19,580 bases of DNA, taken from the NCBI GenBank assembly GCA_045807325.1, contig JBJMHP010000394.1, positions 1 through 19,580 of the forward strand, written 5' to 3'. The notes under the pieces are model-generated. The model was not told the DNA's origin. It did not search any database and saw only the letters and a list, made by a program, of their open reading frames with translations. Position numbers and translations under genes: made by a program. Positions 13,507 to 19,580 of the stretch are shown in pieces (the first letter of the stretch is position 1; every line of letters begins with the position of its first letter). Source of the stretch: CALGFH01 sp045807325. GTDB lineage: Bacteria; Actinomycetota; CALGFH01.

Positions 13507-13560
13507 ACGAGGTCACCACCAGGTTCGGGACGGGAGACGGGCGCGGCGGGCCGCCGCGGC

Positions 13561-15645
13561 TCAGCCGAGGCCGAGCGAGAGCTGGACCGTGGATTCGGGG
13601 CCGGCGGCCGGCGGGGGGTCGGGGAGGCGGCGGGCGGTGCCCGGGGAGCTGGGGGAGGCGAACGCCCGGTGGCGGCGCTTCTCGGCCCGGACCCGGTCGG
13701 CGAGCGCCTCGCGGACCGCTTTGGGGGCATTGGAGCCACGGTACAGGCGGTGGTAGCCGGCCACCAGCTCCGGGTAGGTCTCCTCCAGCCAGGGCATGAA
13801 CTCCTCCTTGACCCCCGGCCGGAGGTGCAGGCTGATCGGGGTGAGGTGACTGGCCCCGGCGTCGGCGGCCGCCCGCACCACCGCCCGCAGCTGCTCGGGC
13901 GAGTCCGAGATCCCGGGCAGGATCGGGGCCATCAGGATCCCGCAGGGGATGCCGGCCTCGACCAACCGCTTGACCGCGGCCATGCGCGCCTTGGGATGCG
14001 GCGTCCCCGGCTCGCTGCGCCGCCACACCTCCTCGTCCAGCGTGCCGATGGACAGATTCGCCGAGAACCCGGCCGTCTCGGCCAGCTCGACGAACAGGTC
14101 CAGGTCCCGCAGCAGCAGCGGCGACTTGGTCAGCACCGAGCACGGGTTGGCGTAGTCCCGCAGCACCTCCAGCACCCCCCGCGTCAGCCGGTACCGCCCC
14201 TCACACCGCTGATACGGATCGGTGTTCGTCCCCATCGCCACATGCGCCCCGGTCCAGCTCCTCCTCCGCAACTCCCGTCGCAACACCTCGGGCGCATTCA
14301 CCTTGACCACGATCTTGCGCTCGAAGTCCCGCCCGGCGTCGAAGTTCAGGTAGGTGTGGCTGGGTCGGGCGAAGCAGTTGTGCGCGATCGTTCCATTGGC
14401 GATGTAATCGCCCGTGCCGGTGGTCATGTCGTACAGCGGGAGTTCCACGCCCAGCGGCTCGATCGAGGTTACGCGAAGGGGAGCGTTGTTCTTGATCGCC
14501 GAGCCGACGATCCTGCGCTTGCGGGTGATCGCCGGGTCGACGGTGTGGAAGAAGCGGAGGTGTTCGCGCAGTCCGCCGACCAGCCGCACATCTGTGATCG
14601 GCTTGGCCCTACTCAGGTAGCGCGTCTCGACCACGAAGGAGAAATTGAATCGGCGAAGGGACGAGGTAACCTGGTCGACTATGGCTTTATCCGTGTTGCT
14701 GATCCGTAGGGCCCCGTTGCTGTGGCAGCTACCCTCGGCGTCGAATATGCCAGCCAAAAAACCCTTGCACCATTCGGCCGATGAGGTGTGTGGCCAGCAC
14801 ACGATCTCCTCGACGGCGACAACTGTTCGACGGACGCCAGTGCGGATGGCTATAATCTGCTTTCTGGCGCCGACGGCCTCCTGGAAGACAAACTCCTCCA
14901 GCACGACGTTGAGTTCCGCCAGGTATGCTCGGGCTCTTCGCAGCGCCTCGAGGTCGACGAGCGCGAGGCGGAATTGAGGAACGGTAGTCGAAGCTCGCCC
15001 TGACCGCGGGTAGGTAGCGGAGCTGAGATGTCCATCACCGCGGATCATTCCGCAGAGGTAGCCGCGTCGGTACTCCGGCCCACCCTCTGGCGGCGCCGCG
15101 AACTTCCCCGTGCCCAACAGCTTGTTGTTCACCGTCAGGTGAGGCCGTCGGCCCCATCCCTGCTCGGAACCGATCACGTGCTTCCAGCCACGGTCGCTAA
15201 GGAACCGGTGGTCGCCGCTGGTGACAAGCTCCGTCCCGTCCTCCAGGGTGACCCGGTACGCGGGCTTGACCGTCCACCAATGGTCCAGCACCTGGGTGGT
15301 CACGTACCGCCGGTATTTGCCGTCGAATACCGTCCCATAGATTTCGTCTCCGACCCGCACGTCCGCGAGTGGCTTCGTGCGGCCATCCGCCATCAGGATC
15401 GGCGTATAACCAGCGCCACAGTAAGTGCATGCATGAGAGCACCCCCGGTACACGTTGATGGTCCACTCGAACGGCATGCGGCTGGTGGCGGGGACCCGGT
15501 TGAGGATGGACTTGGCTTCGACCTCGTAGAAGGTGACGTCGCGGAACTCGGGGCTGTCGAAGGTGCGCACCGTCGTCGGGGCGTCGAACAGGGGCAGGTC
15601 GGCGGGGGGCCGGGCCTGGCCTCGCAGGTCGGTGAAGGTTTGCAC
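13561..15645 (-). CDS. Rv2578c-type radical SAM protein interrupted by an intein
   Basis: 694-aa precursor. Residues 1-75 and 424-694 form the host enzyme, 346 aa after splicing, close to the length of Rv2578c. The N-extein ends with GCSHACTY; the third cysteine of the CxxxCxxC motif (C69, C73, then C76/C424) is supplied by the first residue after the intein, giving CSHACTYCFARPSHTYL. Later segments such as NFDAGRDFERKIVVK, GTNTDPYQRCEGRY and VLTKSPLLLRDLDL match the SplB/DNA-repair-photolyase-like radical SAM superfamily. The true reaction of Rv2578c proteins is unknown. Enzyme activity requires splicing, because the [4Fe-4S] site is broken before it. GTG at 15645 is the start; the promoter suggests a leaderless mRNA. 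Confidence 0.93.
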   Translation of the reverse strand: MQTFTDLRGQARPPADLPLFDAPTTVRTFDSPEFRDVTFYEVEAKSILNRVPATSRMPFEWTINVYRGCSHACTYCGAGYTPILMADGRTKPLADVRVGDEIYGTVFDGKYRRYVTTQVLDHWWTVKPAYRVTLEDGTELVTSGDHRFLSDRGWKHVIGSEQGWGRRPHLTVNNKLLGTGKFAAPPEGGPEYRRGYLCGMIRGDGHLSSATYPRSGRASTTVPQFRLALVDLEALRRARAYLAELNVVLEEFVFQEAVGARKQIIAIRTGVRRTVVAVEEIVCWPHTSSAEWCKGFLAGIFDAEGSCHSNGALRISNTDKAIVDQVTSSLRRFNFSFVVETRYLSRAKPITDVRLVGGLREHLRFFHTVDPAITRKRRIVGSAIKNNAPLRVTSIEPLGVELPLYDMTTGTGDYIANGTIAHNCFARPSHTYLNFDAGRDFERKIVVKVNAPEVLRRELRRRSWTGAHVAMGTNTDPYQRCEGRYRLTRGVLEVLRDYANPCSVLTKSPLLLRDLDLFVELAETAGFSANLSIGTLDEEVWRRSEPGTPHPKARMAAVKRLVEAGIPCGILMAPILPGISDSPEQLRAVVRAAADAGASHLTPISLHLRPGVKEEFMPWLEETYPELVAGYHRLYRGSNAPKAVREALADRVRAEKRRHRAFASPSSPGTARRLPDPPPAAGPESTVQLSLGLG
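14377..15420 (-). mobile_element. LAGLIDADG homing-endonuclease intein (348 aa)
   Basis: In-frame intein covering residues 76-423. Block A starts with Cys (CGAGYTPILMADGRTKPL), block B has TSGDHRFL (142-149), and the end is IANGTIAHN with the penultimate His and final Asn, followed by Cys+1; all residues for class 1 splicing are present. Two dodecapeptides, YLCGMIRGDG (acid D204) and FLAGIFDAEG (acid E304), show an intact LAGLIDADG endonuclease. The DNA is visibly less GC-rich than its host: 30 of 60 bases are G/C at 14641-14700 against 48 of 60 at 13861-13920, and ATA and AGA codons occur. This points to horizontal arrival. Inteins at this position of Rv2578c homologues are known in other actinobacteria. 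Confidence 0.94.
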
Positions 15646-15651
15646 CCGCCT

Positions 15652-15680
15652 ACCCTAGAACGTGTGTTCGGGTAGAGCAA
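15652..15680 (-). promoter_or_regulatory. Promoter for the radical SAM gene, likely leaderless mRNA
   Basis: On the minus strand TTGCTC (15680-15675) and TAGGGT (15657-15652) are separated by 17 nt. The GTG start codon lies 6 nt past the -10 hexamer, where transcription itself should begin, and no Shine-Dalgarno is present. Leaderless transcripts starting with GTG are common in actinobacteria. It may also drive the HelR-like gene. Confidence 0.65.
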
Positions 15681-15840
15681 GGAGGGTGGGAATATCTGTG
15701 GAAGGGCCAGGCGGCGCCATTCCGCCACGCGGCGTGCCAGCATGGGAGGAGCCACTGGCAAGCCAGTCACCCGACGGGCGGCCGCTGGCTGTTGGTGCGG
15801 CGGAGCACGGCGATGAGGAGAGAACCGAGGCGAACAACAG
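15681..15840 (+). other. Intergenic region before the small membrane gene
   Basis: About 160 bp with no recognised gene. It contains AGGGTGGGAATATCTGT (15683-15699), which matches AGGGTGGGGATATCGGT (16211-16227) before thrS at 15 of 17 positions, and a small hairpin ACTGG-CAAG-CCAGT near 15757. No clear plus-strand promoter hexamers were found. Confidence 0.4.
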
Positions 15841-16173
15841 TTGTCGCTGCTTCTCCTCTTCGAGTGCCTGATCTGCGTCTTCATCTGGTGGAGAGGGGTC
15901 GTCATCGCCCTGGGCGACCAGCCCCAGCACCGCAACTGGGACATGGTCCAGCGGCGACGCCGCGCCGACTGGGTCAGGAACGAGCTGCAGGAGCGGCCAT
16001 GGTGGTGGCTGATGCTCAGCGGACTCATGATGCTGGTCCTGGTCGACTGGTTCATGGACAGGTGGGTGCAGCGCCCGTGGCGTGCAGCGATCCTCTGGAC
16101 AGCCCTGATGCTCACCGTGCTCGTGGTCGTCGTGGTGCTGACCGAGCACCTCGGCTGGAGCATCAGCGGATGA
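15841..16173 (+). CDS. Small Trp-rich membrane protein (110 aa)
   Basis: Unrecognised protein with three probable transmembrane segments, about residues 3-25, 55-71 and 82-101, and a very basic loop between the first two (MVQRRRRADWVRNELQERP), probably cytoplasmic by the positive-inside rule. Trp is frequent (WW at 16-17, WWW at 54-56, later W70, W75, W80, W86). TTG at 15841 is the first possible start after an in-frame stop at 15814; GAGG lies 10 nt upstream, so the start is uncertain. Base composition is less GC-extreme than its neighbours. It lies 135 bp before thrS on the same strand; any functional link to thrS is unknown. Confidence 0.6.
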   Translation: MSLLLLFECLICVFIWWRGVVIALGDQPQHRNWDMVQRRRRADWVRNELQERPWWWLMLSGLMMLVLVDWFMDRWVQRPWRAAILWTALMLTVLVVVVVLTEHLGWSISG

Positions 16174-16308
16174 TCGCGGGTTGCTCCTCGGCCTGAGAGG
16201 CCTGCTCGGAAGGGTGGGGATATCGGTCGTAGGATCGTCGGGGGCGGCCGTATGCTGCCGGTCGATGATCGATATCGAGGATTGCCAACCATTCCGAGGG
16301 GTGCAGAG
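16174..16308 (+). other. thrS upstream region
   Basis: This 135-bp gap contains the second copy of the imperfect 17-bp repeat (16211-16227), a possible TAGGAT or TATGCT -10 (16230 and 16251) without a convincing -35, and a perfect palindrome TCGATATCGA (16269-16278). There is no T-box specifier stem or antiterminator, and no leader peptide rich in Thr codons, so threonine-responsive attenuation is not supported here. Confidence 0.4.
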
Positions 16309-18330
16309 ATGTCCGACCTACGCATCGCCGTCCGGGTCGACGGGGACGAGCGGGCGGTGGACGCGGGCGTGACCGCCGGGGACCTGGTCGGTCGGGACGG
16401 GGCGGTGGTCGCGGCCCGGGTCAACGGCGTGCTCAGGGACCTCAGCCATGTCGTCGAGGAGGGCGACGCGGTCGAGCCGGTCGCGGTCGACAGCGACGAC
16501 GGGCGGATGATCATGCGCCATTCGACCGCGCACGTGCTCGCCCAGGCCGTCCAGGACCTGGTCCCGGCGGCCAAGCTGGGCATCGGGCCGCCGATCGAGA
16601 ACGGCTTCTACTACGACTTCGACGTGGCCGAGCCGTTCCATCCCGAGGACCTGGAGCGGATCGAGCAGCGCATGCGCCAGATCGTCAAGGAGGGGCAGCG
16701 CTTCTCGCGGCGGGTCGTCTCCGACGACGAGGCCCGCGCCGAGCTGCGCGACGAGCCCTACAAGCTCGAGATCATCGACCAGCGGAGCCGGGCCAGCGAG
16801 GAAGAGGCCGTCGAGGTGGGGGAGGGACCGCTCACCATCTACGACAATCTCGACCCCAGGACCGGCGAGCGTCGCTGGTTCGACCTGTGCCGGGGCCCGC
16901 ACGTCCCCTCGACCCGGGCCATCCCCGCCTTCAAGCTGCTGCGGTCGGCGGGCGCCTACTGGCGCGGCAGCGAGCAGAACCCACAGCTCCAGCGGATCTA
17001 CGGCACCGCCTGGGAGTCGAGGGAGGCCCTCCAGCAGCACCTCCACCTGCTCGAGGAGGTCGAGAAGCGCGACCACCGCCGCCTCGGGGTCGAGCTGGAC
17101 CTGTTCTCGTTCCCCGAGGAGATCGGCTCCGGCCTGGCCGTGTTCCATCCCAAGGGCAGCACCGTCCGCCGCGTGATGGAGGAGTACTCGCGCCAGCGGC
17201 ACGAGGAGGCCGGGTACCTGTTCGTGAACTCGCCCCACCTCAGCAGGGAGGGGCTGTTCCAGACCTCCGGGCACCTCGGCTGGTACGCCGAGAACATGTA
17301 CCCGCCGATGGAGGACGAGGGCACCCGCTACTACGTGAAGCCCATGAACTGCCCGTTCCACATCCTCATCTACCGCTCACGGGGTCGCAGCTACCGCGAG
17401 CTGCCCATGCCGCTGTTCGAGTTCGGCACCGTGTACCGGTACGAGAAGTCGGGGGTGCTGCACGGCCTGACCCGGGTCCGCGGCCTGACCATGGACGACG
17501 CCCACATCTTCTGCGCCCCCGAGCAGCTCGAGCAGGAGCTGAGGAAGCTGCTGCGGTTCGTGCTCGACCTCCTCGGCGACTTCGGGCTCAGCGACTTCTA
17601 CCTGGAGCTGTCGACCCGCGACGAGGAGAAGCAGAAGTACGTCGGCTCCGGGCAGGAGTGGGCCGACGCCACCGAGGCCCTGCGCCGGGCGATGGTCGCC
17701 GAGGGGCTCGACTACGTGCTGGACGAGGGCGGCGCGGCCTTCTACGGGCCCAAGATCTCGGTCCAGGGACGGGACGCCATCGGCCGGGCCTGGCAGCTGT
17801 CCACCATCCAGGTCGACTTCCAGCTCCCGCAGCGGTTCGAGCTCGAGTACCAGGCGTCCGACGGGTCCAGGCGGCGGCCGATCATGATCCACCGGGCGTT
17901 GTTCGGGTCGATCGAGCGGTTCTTCGGCATCCTGGTCGAGCACTACGCCGGCGCGTTCCCGGCCTGGCTGGCCCCGGTCCAGGTGGCGGCCATCCCGATC
18001 TCGGCCGACCAGGTGCCCTACCTGGAGGAGCTGGCCGCGCGGCTGCGGGCCGAGGGGGTCCGGGTCGAGGTCTACGACTCCGACGACCGCATGCAGCGCA
18101 AGATCCGCGAGGCCCAGCGGGCCAAGGTCCCGTTCATGGTGCTGGCCGGGGAGCGGGACGTGGCCCAGCACAGCGTCTCGTTCCGCTACCGCAACGGCCA
18201 GCAGCGCAACTTCGTCCCGCTGGAGGAGGCCATCGCCCAGGTCGTCGACTTCATCCGGTCCCGCGACAACCGCGACCCGTCGCCCGGCACCGTCCCGGCC
18301 GCGGCGCAGGGGAGCGGCCCCGGGGCGTGA
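16309..18330 (+). CDS. thrS: Threonyl-tRNA synthetase
   Basis: 673-aa class II aminoacyl-tRNA synthetase that charges tRNA-Thr. Domain order is complete: N-terminal TGS domain (1-62), the second N-terminal editing domain with HSTAH (H71, H75) and C194/H198 in LCRGPHVP, which removes mischarged Ser, the catalytic core (about 260-560), and the C-terminal anticodon-binding domain (570-650) with DRMQRKIREAQRAKVPFM. The zinc that recognises threonine is held by C348 (MNCPFH), H399 (DDAHIF) and H528 (IMIHRALFG). ATG at 16309 was chosen because GAGGGG lies 7 nt upstream; the frame is open 19 codons further up. The final 25 residues are a variable Pro/Ala-rich tail. Confidence 0.98.
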   Translation: MSDLRIAVRVDGDERAVDAGVTAGDLVGRDGAVVAARVNGVLRDLSHVVEEGDAVEPVAVDSDDGRMIMRHSTAHVLAQAVQDLVPAAKLGIGPPIENGFYYDFDVAEPFHPEDLERIEQRMRQIVKEGQRFSRRVVSDDEARAELRDEPYKLEIIDQRSRASEEEAVEVGEGPLTIYDNLDPRTGERRWFDLCRGPHVPSTRAIPAFKLLRSAGAYWRGSEQNPQLQRIYGTAWESREALQQHLHLLEEVEKRDHRRLGVELDLFSFPEEIGSGLAVFHPKGSTVRRVMEEYSRQRHEEAGYLFVNSPHLSREGLFQTSGHLGWYAENMYPPMEDEGTRYYVKPMNCPFHILIYRSRGRSYRELPMPLFEFGTVYRYEKSGVLHGLTRVRGLTMDDAHIFCAPEQLEQELRKLLRFVLDLLGDFGLSDFYLELSTRDEEKQKYVGSGQEWADATEALRRAMVAEGLDYVLDEGGAAFYGPKISVQGRDAIGRAWQLSTIQVDFQLPQRFELEYQASDGSRRRPIMIHRALFGSIERFFGILVEHYAGAFPAWLAPVQVAAIPISADQVPYLEELAARLRAEGVRVEVYDSDDRMQRKIREAQRAKVPFMVLAGERDVAQHSVSFRYRNGQQRNFVPLEEAIAQVVDFIRSRDNRDPSPGTVPAAAQGSGPGA

Positions 18331-18360
18331 GGCCCCAGCCCCCGACCCGCCGCTCAGGCC

Positions 18361-18660
18361 TCAGGCCGCCGGCCCCGGTTCCTGAGGATCCGGGTCGATG
18401 GCGGTGGCCGGGTCGGGGTCGTAGCGGTCGTTGGTCCGCGAGCGCTCGACCATGCGCTCCAGGCGGCGGATGGCCTGGAGGAGGACGGCGATCGGGACCT
18501 TGACGTGGTCGGGGACGCAGCCGGCGTGCAGGACCCGGGCGTCGTTGGTCATGAACACCACGCGGTGGTCGACCGGGCGCCCGCAGATCATGCACTTGAT
18601 GCGCTGGTGGACCATCGTCGATGAGGCGATGATCGTCAGCCGCCCCGTGTGGTCGTCCAT
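18361..18660 (-). CDS. Small zinc-binding-like protein (99 aa)
   Basis: Unrecognised. A likely metal site is formed by C23xxC26 (KCMICGRPV) and H45xxC48 (LHAGCVPD), a treble-clef/zinc-ribbon spacing of 18 residues between pairs. After it comes an amphipathic helix, VKVPIAVLLQAIRRLERM, and then an acidic, Pro-rich tail (NDRYDPDPATAIDPDP). The start ATG at 18660 has AGGAGA 5 nt upstream, a strong ribosome-binding site. It is convergent with thrS (30 bp gap) and downstream of the dehydrogenase gene on the same strand, 104 bp away. Such small Cys/His proteins often act as adaptors or regulators; function unknown. Confidence 0.7.
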   Translation of the reverse strand: MDDHTGRLTIIASSTMVHQRIKCMICGRPVDHRVVFMTNDARVLHAGCVPDHVKVPIAVLLQAIRRLERMVERSRTNDRYDPDPATAIDPDPQEPGPAA

Positions 18661-18764
18661 GCGCGTCTCCTGGTTCCGGACCGTACGCGCAGTTTGCCAG
18701 GGTTCTGCGGACTAGGCGCGGGGGACCGCCCCGACCGAGGCCGCCGTCCGCCGTCGGTCCAGCT
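18661..18764 (-). promoter_or_regulatory. Gap between dehydrogenase and small Zn protein
   Basis: On the minus strand TACGGT (18682-18677) could be a -10 for the 99-aa gene, about 16 nt before its ATG, but no good -35 was seen. GGACCG/CGGTCC and GACCGA/TCGGTC arms near 18721-18760 could form a terminator-like hairpin for the dehydrogenase. Both calls are weak. Confidence 0.3.
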
Positions 18765-19580
18765 TCAGCGGCCGTGGGCCCCGGTCCCTGGGGCCATGGC
18801 CCGCAGGTGGGCCGCGGAGGCGATCCGCTCCTCGGCGATCCGGTCGGCGATCTCGGCCGTCGGCGCCCCCTCGGCCCGGGCCCGCCGGAAGATGAGCCCC
18901 AGGGCCTCGGCCACCCCCTGCACCGACACCTCCAGCCGCTCCGGCGAGTAGGCCAGCTCGCCGGCCCCGATCACCGCGTACGGGGCGGCCGAGTTGATCA
19001 CGTAGTCGGGCGCGTACAGGATCCCCCGCTCCAGCAGCCGCCGGCCGTCGGCCGGGGTGGCCAGCTGGTTGTTGGCCCCGCCGGCCACGATCCGGCAGCG
19101 CAGCCGGGCGATGGTGTGCTCGTTCAGGATCCCCCCGACGGCGTTGGGGCTGAACACGTCGCAGTCCAGGTCGTACAGGGCGTCGGGGTCCTCGACGGTG
19201 ATGTCGAGCCGGTCGGCCAGCTCCTTGGCCCGGCCCGGGTCGAGGTCCGAGCCGCTCACCACCGCCCCGTTGGCCACCAGCAGCTCGGCCAGGTGCCCGC
19301 CGACCCCGCCGAGCCCCTGCACGGCGATCCGGCGCCCGGCCACGTCGGGGGTGCCGTAGACGTCGTCGAGGGCGGCCCCGATCCCGACGAAGACCCCGCG
19401 GGCGGTGAGCGGGGTCGAGTCGCCGGTGCCCCCGAACCGCTGGTCGATCGCCCACACGAAGTCGGTCTCGCGGGCGATGTCGATCATCTCCTGGGCCGAG
19501 GTGCCCAGGTCGGGGCCGGTGCCGAAGCGGCCGGCGAGCAGCTGCACGAACCGCCCGAAGGACCGCAGCAGCACCCGCTT
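18765..19580 (-). CDS. Glu/Leu/Phe/Val dehydrogenase, partial (N-terminus outside window)
   Basis: The last 271 residues of an NAD-dependent amino-acid dehydrogenase, oxidatively deaminating a branched-chain or aromatic amino acid to its 2-oxo acid. Present are GPDLGTSAQEMIDIAR (typical end of the catalytic domain), then the Rossmann fold with VQGLGGVGGHLAEL and an acidic residue after the second strand (VVSGSDLD) suited to NAD, then FSPNAVGGILNEHTI and VAGGANNQLA, and YVINSAAPYAVIGAGEL. The catalytic Lys lies beyond the right edge. The features fit leucine/valine dehydrogenase better than glutamate dehydrogenase, which is longer, but substrate cannot be fixed. The stop is TGA at 18765; a longer open frame to 18712 in another frame is a shadow. 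Confidence 0.93.
   Translation of the reverse strand, partial: KRVLLRSFGRFVQLLAGRFGTGPDLGTSAQEMIDIARETDFVWAIDQRFGGTGDSTPLTARGVFVGIGAALDDVYGTPDVAGRRIAVQGLGGVGGHLAELLVANGAVVSGSDLDPGRAKELADRLDITVEDPDALYDLDCDVFSPNAVGGILNEHTIARLRCRIVAGGANNQLATPADGRRLLERGILYAPDYVINSAAPYAVIGAGELAYSPERLEVSVQGVAEALGLIFRRARAEGAPTAEIADRIAEERIASAAHLRAMAPGTGAHGR

Noticed and set aside
13507..13560. Rifamycin-associated element upstream of the HelR-like gene
   Set aside because: The 54-bp gap was read on both strands and shows no inverted repeat of the expected type.
10453..14709. 1418-codon open frame on the plus strand
   Set aside because: Only its first 24 or so codons are real (TetR start); the rest runs through other genes and antisense to the HelR-like and radical SAM genes with His/Pro/Arg-rich shadow sequence.
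15662..15871. A 69-codon plus-strand ORF before the small membrane gene
   Set aside because: No ribosome-binding site, mixed codon use and no recognisable feature; it shares only a short RVGISV-like stretch with another unlikely ORF at 16181, explained by the DNA repeat.
16174..16308. T-box riboswitch before thrS
   Set aside because: The gap is only 135 bp, with no T-box sequence, specifier stem or terminator/antiterminator pair.

Overview
The window is very GC-rich, and long open frames lie antisense to almost every gene. That base composition, together with a WhiB7-type regulator, a BTAD-domain regulator, MoeZ, a HelD/HelR-type motor and an Rv2578c-type radical SAM protein, points to an actinomycetote (high-GC Gram-positive). 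I cannot assign a genus. No tRNA, rRNA, CRISPR array or insertion sequence was recognised.

Layout. 1-2322 (+): the 3' end of a sulfur-mobilisation operon, sufS (partial), sufU, a SufT/MIP18-type gene and moeZ (E1-like adenylyltransferase fused to rhodanese), closed by a hairpin. 2410-3393 (+): the whiB7 locus. It has a promoter with an AT-rich box against the -35, a leader of about 420 nt with a 70-codon upstream ORF, a strong intrinsic terminator and a competing 12-bp pairing, then whiB7 and a 57-aa Arg-rich helical protein. A nested hairpin separates it from a convergent minus-strand pair (3449-5202): an EamA transporter and a zinc-ribbon metallo-beta-lactamase-fold protein with overlapping stop and start. 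5266-6600 (+): an alpha/beta-hydrolase-like domain fused to a class III nucleotide cyclase. 6597-9165 (-): a 4-TM protein, a BTAD/TPR regulator and a coupled 51-codon OsmC-like fragment. 9404-10972 (+): an unknown protein, then SRPBCC and TetR genes carrying three single-base frameshifts. 11036-11419 (+): a YvlD/holin-IV-type membrane protein. 11440-15645 (-): a HelD/HelR-like ATPase and, upstream of it, an Rv2578c-type radical SAM protein split by a 348-residue homing-endonuclease intein exactly at the third cysteine of its iron-sulfur motif. 15841-18330 (+): a small membrane protein and thrS. 18361-19580 (-): a small CxxC/HxxC protein and a partial amino-acid dehydrogenase.

The most notable features are the whiB7 leader, which can be read base by base as a translation-coupled attenuator (uORF, antiterminator and terminator with a shared arm), and the intein. 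The intein is visibly lower in GC than its host gene and interrupts the catalytic [4Fe-4S] motif, so the enzyme can only be active after splicing. Both follow established paradigms. The particular uORF, the small protein in the whiB7 transcript, the apparently dead hydrolase domain on the cyclase and the OsmC-like fragment coupled to the BTAD regulator are the less expected parts.

Possible functional links: SufS/SufU/SufT and MoeZ share sulfur handling. WhiB7 (ribosome-drug stress) and the HelR-like ATPase (RNA-polymerase recycling, linked to rifamycin tolerance in relatives) could both serve intrinsic antibiotic tolerance, but no shared regulatory site was seen. All calls come from reading the sequence; no database search was possible.
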